Source: Pseudomonas sp. GM78 (GTDB lineage: Bacteria; Pseudomonadota; Gammaproteobacteria; Pseudomonadales; Pseudomonadaceae). Taken from it: 64,000 bases of DNA. Both the position numbers and the translations under genes were made by a program. This document shows, piece after piece, positions 43,561 through 51,127 of this stretch (its first letter is position 1; the number at the start of each line of letters is the position of its first letter). Below the pieces are notes generated by a model, which saw only the letters and a list, made by a program, of their open reading frames with translations, was not told the DNA's origin and did no database searches. Location: assembly GCF_000282475.1 (NCBI RefSeq), contig NZ_AKJF01000200.1, positions 1-64,000 on the forward strand. The letters run 5' to 3'.

Positions 43561-45972
43561 TTACTGAGCTGACCGCGCCGGTAACAGCTTCAACGTACTC
43601 TTTGTATTCGCCGTCACCTCTTCATCATTGAGATGCGCCTGGAAATAAATCCCCTCGATATACGCCTCAGCCTGATCATCAAAGTGCCTGTCAAACGGCA
43701 CACCACTCTGGCCAACCGGATTGACCGTCAAACTGTGGGCCGGGTCGGCGAAGTCGATCAGGCGCCGGGTCGATGGCCCGTATGTCACCGGCCAGGGTGC
43801 CGGGCCGATCTTGGCCGACAGGTTGTTCGGCACTTCATGGGTGCCGGGGGCTGCGAACGGGCCGATATTGAAGATCCGGTCCAGCGGCTTTTGCTGCCCC
43901 AGTGGGTGGCCATGGGTCAGCGTGTGCGCCTTGCCCCATTGCCATTGCGAGAAATCGGCACCCAGCGTGGCCTTGAGGTGGGCGATGCTGGCCAGCCACG
44001 CGACCTTGACGGTGTCGGCGCGGGTTTCCTTGCCGAGGGTATTGCGGTTATCCCACCACGGTGAATCCGGCGTCGCCGCCAGGCGCGGCAGTGCGGCATC
44101 GATCACCCGGGTCGAGAGCAGCGTTTCGAAGAAGTCATTGCCCAGGTCGTCGCGCATCGCCGCGTCAGCCAGGTTGAACAGGAACTGGTTGAACAGCGTG
44201 GCGCTGGTGGAATCCAGCGGGTAGTCGCCTTTCCACTGGGCCAATTGCTCCACCAGCTTGAGCTCGGCAGGGTCGCTGACCACTTCGCGCAGGGTCGGCA
44301 GCAGCGGCGCCAACAGCCGCGGGCCGTAGGCGGTGGTGGTGCCCAGTTGCAGCTGCTGGCTGTTTTCCAGATCCCATTTGACGTTCTTGTCGCTGAGCTG
44401 GCGATTGAGCTGCTGGCCGCGATCGGCGAGGTTGTAGTAACCGGGGATCTCCATCCCCGTCGGCGACAGCGGCTGGAAGTTGGCCGAGACGATGTAGCCC
44501 CGTGCCGGGTTCTCTTCCTGCGGGTTGGCGCTGAACGGATAGAAGCCGTCCTTGTCGGCATCGCTGGTGCTGCCGTCGAGGATAAACCACGGGCGCACCC
44601 CGGCAGGGCGCTTGGGCAATTGCGCCGCGGCCCACCAGCCGATGTCGCCCTTGGCATTGGCCCAGACAATGTTCAGGCCGGGAGCCTGGACCTTGGCGGC
44701 AGCGCTACGGGCCTTGGCCAGGGTGTCGGCGCGATTGAGCTGGTAGAAGCCGTCGATGATCGGGTTCTGGCTTTCGAGAAAACCCCACCACATGGCGATC
44801 GGCGTCTTGCCGACGCTGTTGCCCAGCGCATCGTTGACGATCGGGCCATGGGGTGACTGGCGCAGCGTCAGCGTGACCGGGGCCTGGCCCTTGACCGCGA
44901 TCTGTTGTTCGCTGCTGACCATGTCCACCCACTTGCCGCGATACCAGACCTGATTCGGATTGTCCGGATTGACCTTTTCGGCAATCAGGTCGAGGTCGTC
45001 GTTCTGGAACATGGTGATGCTCCAGCCGAAGTCCCGGTTCATGCCCAGCGAAGCGAACGGCATCAGGGCCTGGTAATGGCCATAGAGCTCAAAGCCCGGC
45101 GCCGAGAGCTGCGCCTCGTACCACACCGACGGCGCGGAAAAGCGGATGTGCGGGTCACCGGCCAGCAGCGGCTTGCCGCTTTTGGTGCGGTTGCCGGCAA
45201 CCGCCCAGGCGTTGCTGCCCTCAAACTGCGGCAAACCGTTGTCGGCCAGAGCCTGTTCGCTCAGGCGGGCGAGGGCGTTGAGGTCTTTCCAGTCGGCGCT
45301 GGCGAGGGGCGCCGGGGCCGCGCTGTGTCGGGTTGCCAGCACGCCCTTGGCCTGCCAGTCGAGATCGAAGACGCTCAGATAGTCGGCGCCCAATTGATCG
45401 CGCACGTAGGTCAGCAGCGGTTCGGTGCGAAACGCCGCGGCAAAACTGTAGGCCATGTAGCCGGCGATGCTGATGGTGTCCTGCGCCGTGAACGGGCGCT
45501 TGGCAATGCCCAGTACATCGAACTCTACGGGCTTGGCGTGACTGTCCTGGTACTGGTTGATGCCGTCCAGGTACGCCTGCAGGGCCAGGAAGGCGGGCGA
45601 TTGCTTGTCCATGTTCGCCAGGTAGGTTTCGGCACGTTCGCGAATGCGCAGGCTGCGCATCAACTTGTCGGTGTCGAGCAGCTTCGGCCCAAGCACCTCG
45701 GCCAGTTCGCCACGGGCGAGGCGACGCAGAACCTCCATCTGGAACAACCGATCCTGGGCATGGACATAGCCGAGAGCGCGATACAGGTCGGTTTCGTTGT
45801 CGGCACGGATGTGCGGGATGCCGCGCTCGTCATAGCGCACGGTGACCGAACCTTGCAGCTGCTGCAGTTCCACCATGCCCTGGCGTGACGGCTGCTTGCT
45901 GTAGACGTACCAACCGGCACCGGCGGCGAGCGCGACGATCAGCAAACCGAGCGCGGTCAGGCTACGTTTCAT
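43561..45972 (-). CDS. hacB: Penicillin-acylase-family Ntn hydrolase, HacB-like acyl-homoserine lactone acylase
   Basis: The 803-residue precursor has an N-terminal hydrophobic signal (about 5-24), an alpha chain, and the autocatalytic site G252-S253 in EGSNAWAV. Ser253 becomes the N-terminal nucleophile of the beta chain. Supporting motifs are VHAQDRLFQMEVLRR and AGDPHIRF. The gene beside spuH in P. aeruginosa (PA0305, HacB) degrades acyl-homoserine lactones, and both sequence and neighbourhood fit. Activity on penicillins or other N-acyl compounds cannot be excluded. It acts in the periplasm. Confidence 0.85.
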   Translation of the reverse strand: MKRSLTALGLLIVALAAGAGWYVYSKQPSRQGMVELQQLQGSVTVRYDERGIPHIRADNETDLYRALGYVHAQDRLFQMEVLRRLARGELAEVLGPKLLDTDKLMRSLRIRERAETYLANMDKQSPAFLALQAYLDGINQYQDSHAKPVEFDVLGIAKRPFTAQDTISIAGYMAYSFAAAFRTEPLLTYVRDQLGADYLSVFDLDWQAKGVLATRHSAAPAPLASADWKDLNALARLSEQALADNGLPQFEGSNAWAVAGNRTKSGKPLLAGDPHIRFSAPSVWYEAQLSAPGFELYGHYQALMPFASLGMNRDFGWSITMFQNDDLDLIAEKVNPDNPNQVWYRGKWVDMVSSEQQIAVKGQAPVTLTLRQSPHGPIVNDALGNSVGKTPIAMWWGFLESQNPIIDGFYQLNRADTLAKARSAAAKVQAPGLNIVWANAKGDIGWWAAAQLPKRPAGVRPWFILDGSTSDADKDGFYPFSANPQEENPARGYIVSANFQPLSPTGMEIPGYYNLADRGQQLNRQLSDKNVKWDLENSQQLQLGTTTAYGPRLLAPLLPTLREVVSDPAELKLVEQLAQWKGDYPLDSTSATLFNQFLFNLADAAMRDDLGNDFFETLLSTRVIDAALPRLAATPDSPWWDNRNTLGKETRADTVKVAWLASIAHLKATLGADFSQWQWGKAHTLTHGHPLGQQKPLDRIFNIGPFAAPGTHEVPNNLSAKIGPAPWPVTYGPSTRRLIDFADPAHSLTVNPVGQSGVPFDRHFDDQAEAYIEGIYFQAHLNDEEVTANTKSTLKLLPARSAQ

Positions 45973-46081
45973 GGTGACTCCTTATTGTTATGGGTGACAG
46001 CAATTCCCTGGCGAGACTGTTTAACACGACAAGCCGCTTTGGCCCATCGCCCGTAGGAGGGATTCTCGTTTGCTGTCGGGG

Positions 46082-46663
46082 TTACCTCGTCGGGACGACA
46101 GGCCACGGGCAGTAACACCCCACGGCCAGTGTGTGCGTGGCACTCACTTCGCGACCTTCGTTCAACGCTTGCAGGATCGGTTCGATAAAACTGTTGCTGG
46201 AATTGCAGGTCAGGCCTTCGCTGTAGGGCCCGAAATAGGCCAGCCTGCCGTTGCGGTCCCAGATCGCCACGGCGGGGCTGGCGGGGATCTGTTCGGAGCC
46301 GGGCAGGACGTCGATGGCTTTCAGGCTGCCGAGGGTGGCGGGCAGTTGGCCGTGGCTGCCGGGCTTTTGCACCGCGTAAAACTCCACGCCGTGCGGGACA
46401 TAGCGCTCGACCAGTTCGGTCAGGTGTTGTTGATTGCCGACATTGCACGGGCAGGCCGGGTCCCAGAAATGCACGAGGCGGATGGCACCGGGGCCGGCAA
46501 GGTTGTCGGGCAGGCGCAACGGATCACCGGAGAACATCGCCGTGTGCTCGCTGAATGCCCGCAGATAGCGCCCCTGAAACCAGTCGTAGGCGGCCCACAG
46601 CACCCCGGCGCACACGAGGGCAAGCAGGCTGGCGATCAGGGTGGCGCGATAGGGCGAGCGCAT
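46082..46663 (-). CDS. Thioredoxin-fold DUF6436-type membrane-anchored protein
   Basis: The 193-residue protein has one N-terminal membrane segment (about 8-27) and a thioredoxin-like domain facing the periplasm. The putative redox site is C71-P-C73 in HFWDPACPCN. Further cysteines are C153, and C183/C185 in a C-terminal CYC motif. The strand pattern PAVAIWDRNGRLAYFGPY fits a thioredoxin fold. CPC in place of CxxC and the CYC tail suggest thiol transfer or metal handling; neither is shown. It is 109 bp downstream of hacB's start on the same strand, so it could be co-transcribed with the acylase. Confidence 0.72.
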   Translation of the reverse strand: MRSPYRATLIASLLALVCAGVLWAAYDWFQGRYLRAFSEHTAMFSGDPLRLPDNLAGPGAIRLVHFWDPACPCNVGNQQHLTELVERYVPHGVEFYAVQKPGSHGQLPATLGSLKAIDVLPGSEQIPASPAVAIWDRNGRLAYFGPYSEGLTCNSSNSFIEPILQALNEGREVSATHTLAVGCYCPWPVVPTR

Positions 46664-46758
46664 GGGGTCACTCCTTGTGGGTCGGCTAGCTTGCCATGCT
46701 TGCCGCGACAGATGAATATCGCAGGTCTATAAAGTCCGTTTCGCGCTCTGGAATGCCC

Positions 46759-47706
46759 ATGTCAGTGACCTTCGATCCCGATCATCTGCGTGCCAGCCTG
46801 CGGCCGCTGGCGCAAGGGCTGCCGTTGTCAGCGGAGGCCTTGGCTTATCAACGGTTTTATGGGCTGGACTTCTCGACGCGCAAAGTACGCAGCGCCTTGG
46901 GTTGTTTCCAGGTCGATGGTTACGAGGTGGTCAGCCAGGTCTGGTGGCCGGAGCAGGTGAAGGCGACGCTGTTTGTCTTTCACGGTTTCTACGACCACAC
47001 CGGTCTCTACCGGCATGTGATCGAGTGGGCGCTGGAGCAGGGCTTCGCCGTGATTGCCTGCGATTTGCCGGGCCATGGGCTGTCCAGTGGCGAGCGGGCG
47101 AGCATCAAGGACTTCGCCGAGTATCAGGACACCCTGCAAGGCTTGTTTGCCGAGGCACGATCGCTCGACCTGCCACAACCCTGGCACCTGTGCGGGCAGA
47201 GTACCGGTGGCGCCATCGTGATCGACCATGTGCTCAATGCGGGGGCGGGCAGCCCGGCCCAGGGCCAGGTGATCCTGTTGGCGCCGCTGGTGCGGCCACG
47301 GGCGTGGGGCTGGTCGCAACTGAGTTATTACCTGCTCAGGCCTTTCGTCAAAGCCATTGCCCGACGTTTCAGCGAGAACTCCAGCGACCCGGAGTTCTTG
47401 CCGTTCCTGCAGGCCGATCCGCTGCAGCCGCAGCGACTCCCGACAGCCTGGGTGGGGGCGTTGGCGCGCTGGATCAAGCGTGTCGAAGCGGCGCCGGCAA
47501 GTACCAGGCGACCGTTGATTGTGCAGGGGCAAGCGGACATGACGGTGGATTGGGAGCATAACCTTGAGGTGCTGCGTGCCAAGTTCGACCGGCCTCAAGT
47601 GCTGATGTTGCCCGAGGCGCGGCATCACCTGGCGAATGAGGCGCAGGTGTTGCGTGGGGAGTATTTCGGGTTCTTGACCAAGCGGATCAAGGGCCGGAAT
47701 CTTTAG
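46759..47706 (+). CDS. Alpha/beta hydrolase, monoacylglycerol-lipase/lysophospholipase-like
   Basis: The product of about 315 residues has the serine-hydrolase pattern FVFHGFYDHTGLYRHVIE (oxyanion hole), nucleophile elbow GQSTGG with S148, and a late EARHHLANE that supplies the catalytic histidine. The family hydrolyses lipid esters. The start is uncertain: ATG at 46759 (MSVTF) is chosen for its spacing to TGGA, and ATG 46753 is possible. No signal peptide is seen, so the enzyme is cytosolic. It is divergent from the DUF6436 gene. Confidence 0.83.
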   Translation: MSVTFDPDHLRASLRPLAQGLPLSAEALAYQRFYGLDFSTRKVRSALGCFQVDGYEVVSQVWWPEQVKATLFVFHGFYDHTGLYRHVIEWALEQGFAVIACDLPGHGLSSGERASIKDFAEYQDTLQGLFAEARSLDLPQPWHLCGQSTGGAIVIDHVLNAGAGSPAQGQVILLAPLVRPRAWGWSQLSYYLLRPFVKAIARRFSENSSDPEFLPFLQADPLQPQRLPTAWVGALARWIKRVEAAPASTRRPLIVQGQADMTVDWEHNLEVLRAKFDRPQVLMLPEARHHLANEAQVLRGEYFGFLTKRIKGRNL

Positions 47707-47722
47707 CGACAGAAAGGCCCTC

Positions 47723-47794
47723 ATCGCCAGCAGGCTGGCTCCCACAATGTATCTGTGTACACCGGCCCCCTGTGGGAGCTAGCCTGCTAGCGAT
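47723..47794. repeat. Chimeric REPIN (GCCAGC left arm, GCTAGC right arm)
   Basis: The left arm carries CGCCAGCAGGCTGGC and the right arm GCTAGCCTGCTAGC, so the two halves belong to different stem variants. Every other paired element here matches itself. The spacer ACAATGTATCTGTGT is shared with 43459-43542. Confidence 0.85.
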
Positions 47795-47817
47795 AGCGAT
47801 CTAACTATCGCCAAGAA

Positions 47818-48570
47818 TCACTGGGTCAGATTCGAAGTGCTTTGCCCCACCGCCAACCCCGCCCGAATCGCCGCCAGCGCGGCCTGGTAGTAAGCCTTGC
47901 CTTCAGCCGACTCGGCAAACGTGGCAAATTCTTCCAGTTCCTCATCCGACAGGTCGCGATAGACGTACAGCAGCGTGTTGCTCAGGTCACTGCCGATCTG
48001 GTCCATCAAGCGTTGGCGCTGCCCGTTCAGCATGCTTTGGGTCTGGCCGGCGCCGAGCAGGCCGGGGATCATCGAACTGAGGCTGTCGGCCGCGACACCG
48101 GCAATCGCCAGGCTGACTTCCGCGCCGGCCTCGCGAGCAGGCAGGGCCTGGGCCAGGTGGCCGATGATCAGCAGGCGGCTGTCGCTGGCCTGCATCTTGG
48201 GCAAGCCCTTGGCGTTTTTCGCCAGTTGATCGCGGCGGGTCGCGAGCAATTCGGCGGCGACGATTTTCTTGCCCAGCGGCGATTGAAAGAACGCCAGCGC
48301 CGGTTTCGGGTCGGCGAGGGTCTTGCGCAGCTGCGCTTCGGCACGCTGGTCCACGGCCTTGGGGGCGAAACGTTGGTTGCTGTTGTCGACCAACGCCTGG
48401 AAAACCGCCGGAGGCAGGCTGCTTTGGTAGCGTTGTTGAGCGGCCGAGAGGGCGTCGTTGAAATGCGCGCGTTGCTCTGGCCAGCCGGCGACCTTGTACA
48501 GTTGGTCGTGGCCGTCTGCCCAGGCGGGCATAACGCAGAGCATCAGCAGGGAGAAAAGCAAACGGCGCAT
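47818..48570 (-). CDS. Secreted DUF2059-type protein
   Basis: The 250-residue product has a signal peptide MRRLLFSLLMLCVMPAWA and then an all-helical domain. Near the C-terminus it has LSDEELEEFATFAESAEGKA, the pattern of DUF2059, where it precedes a helix packing on itself; a related LAFFQSPLGKKI occurs around residue 90. The function of the family is unknown. The start at 48570 gives a clean signal peptide, and 46 further upstream codons are not protein-like. It is divergent from the 2OG oxygenase across 108 bp. Confidence 0.78.
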   Translation of the reverse strand: MRRLLFSLLMLCVMPAWADGHDQLYKVAGWPEQRAHFNDALSAAQQRYQSSLPPAVFQALVDNSNQRFAPKAVDQRAEAQLRKTLADPKPALAFFQSPLGKKIVAAELLATRRDQLAKNAKGLPKMQASDSRLLIIGHLAQALPAREAGAEVSLAIAGVAADSLSSMIPGLLGAGQTQSMLNGQRQRLMDQIGSDLSNTLLYVYRDLSDEELEEFATFAESAEGKAYYQAALAAIRAGLAVGQSTSNLTQ

Positions 48571-48678
48571 AGGGACTCCTGTCAGCAGGCGACTATTCTC
48601 CGTGTGGCATACAGTCTTGTCGAGAATTCGTATCAACCCGCTGCATGGCTCTGTCGGATTTTCAGGCGCAGGAATACT

Positions 48679-49311
48679 ATGCGCGCCATGCAAATACCTT
48701 CTGATCACCCGCTGCTGTTACAAATCGTCGACGACCTGGCCACCAGCGGTTGGTCGCAGCAGAATATTTTCCTGCCTCTGGGTCTGACCCGGGAACTGGC
48801 GGCTGAGTGCCATAAACGTGCCGCCGAGGGTGCATTGGCCCCGGCCGCCGTGGGTCGTGGACCGACATCGGAGATTCGTGAAGGGATCCGTGGCGACCAC
48901 ATTCAATGGATCGAGCCGGGTGATTCGTTGGCCTGCAACAGCTATCTAGAGCTGATGGACAGTCTGCGCGAGGCGATGAATCGCGGGTTGTTCCTGGGTC
49001 TCGAGGACTTCGAAAGCCATTTCGCGCTGTACCCGCCCGGTGCGTTCTACCTCAAGCACGTCGACCGGTTCCGCGACGACGACCGTCGCATGGTGTCGGC
49101 GGTGGTTTACCTCAATGACGCCTGGCTGCCTGAACATGGCGGACAGTTGCGCATGTACCTGGATGAAGGCGTGCAATACGATGTGGTGCCGACCGGTGGA
49201 TGCCTGGTGGTGTTTCTGTCGGGGGAAGTCCCCCATGAAGTTTTACCCGCGACCCGTGAACGCCTGTCGGTGACCGGCTGGTTCCGACGTCGAGGCAACG
49301 AGCCTTTCTGA
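48679..49311 (+). CDS. 2-oxoglutarate/Fe(II)-dependent dioxygenase (prolyl-4-hydroxylase-like)
   Basis: The 210-residue enzyme has the iron triad H127-x-D129 in YLKHVDRF and H186 in GEVPHEV, with R195 in RLSVTGWF positioned for 2-oxoglutarate. The VVYLNDAWLPEHGGQLRMY segment is typical of PHD2/P4H-like bacterial members that hydroxylate ribosomal or translation proteins, but the target is unknown. The ATG at 48679 with AGGAA upstream is used; an extended frame reading back over the DUF2059 gene is a shadow. DUF523 follows 2 bp after its stop. Confidence 0.88.
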   Translation: MRAMQIPSDHPLLLQIVDDLATSGWSQQNIFLPLGLTRELAAECHKRAAEGALAPAAVGRGPTSEIREGIRGDHIQWIEPGDSLACNSYLELMDSLREAMNRGLFLGLEDFESHFALYPPGAFYLKHVDRFRDDDRRMVSAVVYLNDAWLPEHGGQLRMYLDEGVQYDVVPTGGCLVVFLSGEVPHEVLPATRERLSVTGWFRRRGNEPF

Positions 49312-49313
49312 TT

Positions 49314-49799
49314 ATGCAAAAGATACTGGTAAGCCGCTGCCTGCTGGGGCACCGCGTACGTTATGACGGCGGGGCCAGCGGGCCTTTCGATCAGTTGCAG
49401 CGGTGGATCGACGAAGGTCGGGTCGTGCCGTTGTGTCCGGAAGTTGCTGGTGGCCTGCCAACCCCACGGGCGGCGGCGGAAATTCCCGGCGGGCAGGGCG
49501 GTGCAGTGCTGGATGGCCAGGCCACGGTGATCACCACCGAGGGCGAGGATGTCAGTGCGCAGTTTCTGTCGGGGGCTTATCAAGCCCTGGAACTGGTGCA
49601 ACAGCACGGCATCCGCATTGCCGTGCTCAAGGCCAACAGCCCGTCGTGCGGCAATCTGCTGACCTATGACGGGACGTTCAGTGGCGTGAAGGTCAGTGGC
49701 GAAGGCGTGACAGCGGCGCTGCTCAGGCGCCATGGGGTTCAGGTCTTCAGTGAGCTTGAGCTGGCTGAAGCGGCGGCAGCGTTGGCCACACAAGACTAA
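49314..49799 (+). CDS. DUF523 family protein
   Basis: The 161-residue product has the DUF523 signature: KILVSRCLLGHRVRYDGGAS at the N-terminus and KANSPSCG near residue 100, whose conserved cysteines may bind metal or act as nucleophiles. It also has VPLCPEVAGGLPTPR. Its function is unknown; some members are fused to DUF1722. It starts 2 bp after the 2OG oxygenase stop, so the two are probably co-translated and may act in one pathway. It ends before a REPIN. Confidence 0.88.
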   Translation: MQKILVSRCLLGHRVRYDGGASGPFDQLQRWIDEGRVVPLCPEVAGGLPTPRAAAEIPGGQGGAVLDGQATVITTEGEDVSAQFLSGAYQALELVQQHGIRIAVLKANSPSCGNLLTYDGTFSGVKVSGEGVTAALLRRHGVQVFSELELAEAAAALATQD

Positions 49800-49816
49800 C
49801 CTTCAATACAAATCAA

Positions 49817-49907
49817 CTGTAGGAGTGAGCCTGCTCGCGATGAGGCCAGTCCATTCAATATTGATTTGAATGTCAGACCGCCATCGCGAGCAGGCTCACT
49901 CCTACAG
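49817..49907. repeat. REPIN (TGTAGGAGTGAGCCTGC type)
   Basis: Inverted CTGTAGGAGTGAGCCTGCTC units flank about 40 bp between convergent DUF523 and solute-binding genes. The GTGAGC/GCTCAC stem variant is matched on both arms. Confidence 0.87.
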
Positions 49908-49922
49908 GGGTATCACATGGCT

Positions 49923-50507
49923 TCAGGGCTTGGGCGTTACATCCGAATCCGGCCCCAGCCACTTCTGCTCCAGCGCTTCCAACCGCCCATCCGCCTTGAT
50001 CCGTTGCAACGCGCTTTCCAGGCTGGCGTGAAACGCCGGGTTGCCCTTCTGGAACGGAATCGACAAGTTCACCGCCTGGGCGGCTTTGGGCTTTTGCTCT
50101 GTCAACGACTGCACCAGCAATATCGAGCGCGGTTCTTCTTTCTGCGCGATCAATTGCGCTTGGGTTTGCACATAAGGTTCGCTGAAGTCGAAACGATCCG
50201 CGAGCGCCGGGGTCTGTGCAATGTGGTTGATGGCAATGTCGTATTTGCCACTTTCCACGCCGGTCAGCAGATCACTGGCGTCGGTAACGACAAAGTCGGC
50301 GCGCACCTCCAGTTCGTTGGCCAGCAGTTGACCCAACTCGACTTCGAAGCCGGTGAGCCTGCCATCCTCCTTGAAACTGAAGGGGGGGTTATTAGCCTCA
50401 AGGGCAATGCGCAATTCACCGCGATCGTTCACGTCGTCAATCAGTTCGGCGTGAGCCAGCGGGCTCAAAAGGGGTAGCAGGCAGATCAGGCCAGGCAGAA
50501 AACGCAT
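49923..50507 (-). CDS. Shortened family-3 (amino-acid type) solute-binding protein
   Basis: The 194-residue product has a signal peptide ending LSPLAHA, then the standard first lobe of SBP family 3: RGELRIALEANNPPFSF, LTGFEVELGQLLANEL, GKYDIAINHIAQTP, DRFDFSEPYV. After QLIAQKEEP the usual second-lobe core (about 70 residues including the KGKKVGV strand) is absent. The chain jumps to IPFQKGNPAF and the C-terminal LEALEQKWLG. It therefore cannot form a normal two-lobe clamp. No permease or ATPase is adjacent. The ATG at 50507 with AAGGAG is preferred to GTG 50513. It might be a degenerate binder or a sensor. Confidence 0.75.
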   Translation of the reverse strand: MRFLPGLICLLPLLSPLAHAELIDDVNDRGELRIALEANNPPFSFKEDGRLTGFEVELGQLLANELEVRADFVVTDASDLLTGVESGKYDIAINHIAQTPALADRFDFSEPYVQTQAQLIAQKEEPRSILLVQSLTEQKPKAAQAVNLSIPFQKGNPAFHASLESALQRIKADGRLEALEQKWLGPDSDVTPKP

Positions 50508-50642
50508 GGTCACTCCTTTGAAATCATTATCGCGATGCTCTGATTCAGGCTCGCTTTGCTATGGTTGTCGAGTGCCTTCGACAACGATTGACCATGAAGT
50601 TGTGATGGTCACGCGGATTTTACGGAAAAACTGGAGAAGAGA

Positions 50643-51068
50643 ATGAAAACCTTTATGTCACGTGCTGCTTTGGCTGGCCTGCTGATGGGCGTTTCGGTGC
50701 TGGCCGGTGCGGCTACACCGGCACCCCAGGGCGCTGAAGTGTCCATCGTTTCTCCCAAGGACGGCGGCACGGTTCCGCAGACCTTCGTGGTCAAATTCGC
50801 CGTCGAGAATATTGCGTTGGCGCCGGCGGGGGATGCCACCAAGAATACCGGGCATCATCATTTGCTGATCGACGTTGACGAGTTGCCCGCCGCCGGGCAG
50901 ACGATCCCGGTCGATGCCAATCACGTGCACTTCGGCAAGGCACAAACCCAGGCTGAAGTCACACTGACACCGGGCAAGCACACGCTACAACTGATACTGG
51001 GCGACAAAAATCACACGGTGTTCGAACCACCGATTGTTTCCGAGAAAATCACGGTCAACGTTAAATAA
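50643..51068 (+). CDS. Periplasmic DUF4399 protein
   Basis: The 141-residue product has a signal peptide ending LAGAA and the DUF4399 pattern VSIVSPKDGGTVPQTFVVKF, then NTGHHHLLIDVDELP, NHVHFGKAQT and GKHTLQLILGDKNH. The clustered histidines (three in GHHH, two in HVH) suggest metal binding, which is not shown for the family. It stands alone with an AGAAGAGAATG start context, between a shortened solute-binding gene and a strong bidirectional terminator shared with serA. Confidence 0.85.
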   Translation: MKTFMSRAALAGLLMGVSVLAGAATPAPQGAEVSIVSPKDGGTVPQTFVVKFAVENIALAPAGDATKNTGHHHLLIDVDELPAAGQTIPVDANHVHFGKAQTQAEVTLTPGKHTLQLILGDKNHTVFEPPIVSEKITVNVK

Positions 51069-51102
51069 AAAAAGGGAGCCCCCGTGAGGGGCTCCCTTTT
51101 TT
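51067..51102. terminator. Bidirectional intrinsic terminator between DUF4399 and serA
   Basis: GGGAGCCCC (51074-51082) and GGGGCTCCC (51088-51096) pair around CGTGA, with seven A before and six T after. It can terminate the DUF4399 gene (+) and serA (-). Confidence 0.93.
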
Positions 51103-51127
51103 ACAACCGCCTGAAGCTTGTAGCTGC

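Noticed and set aside
47842-48678. In-frame extension upstream of the 2OG oxygenase
   Set aside because: It overlaps the DUF2059 gene on the other strand and has no protein-like motif. The oxygenase has its own ribosome site at 48669.
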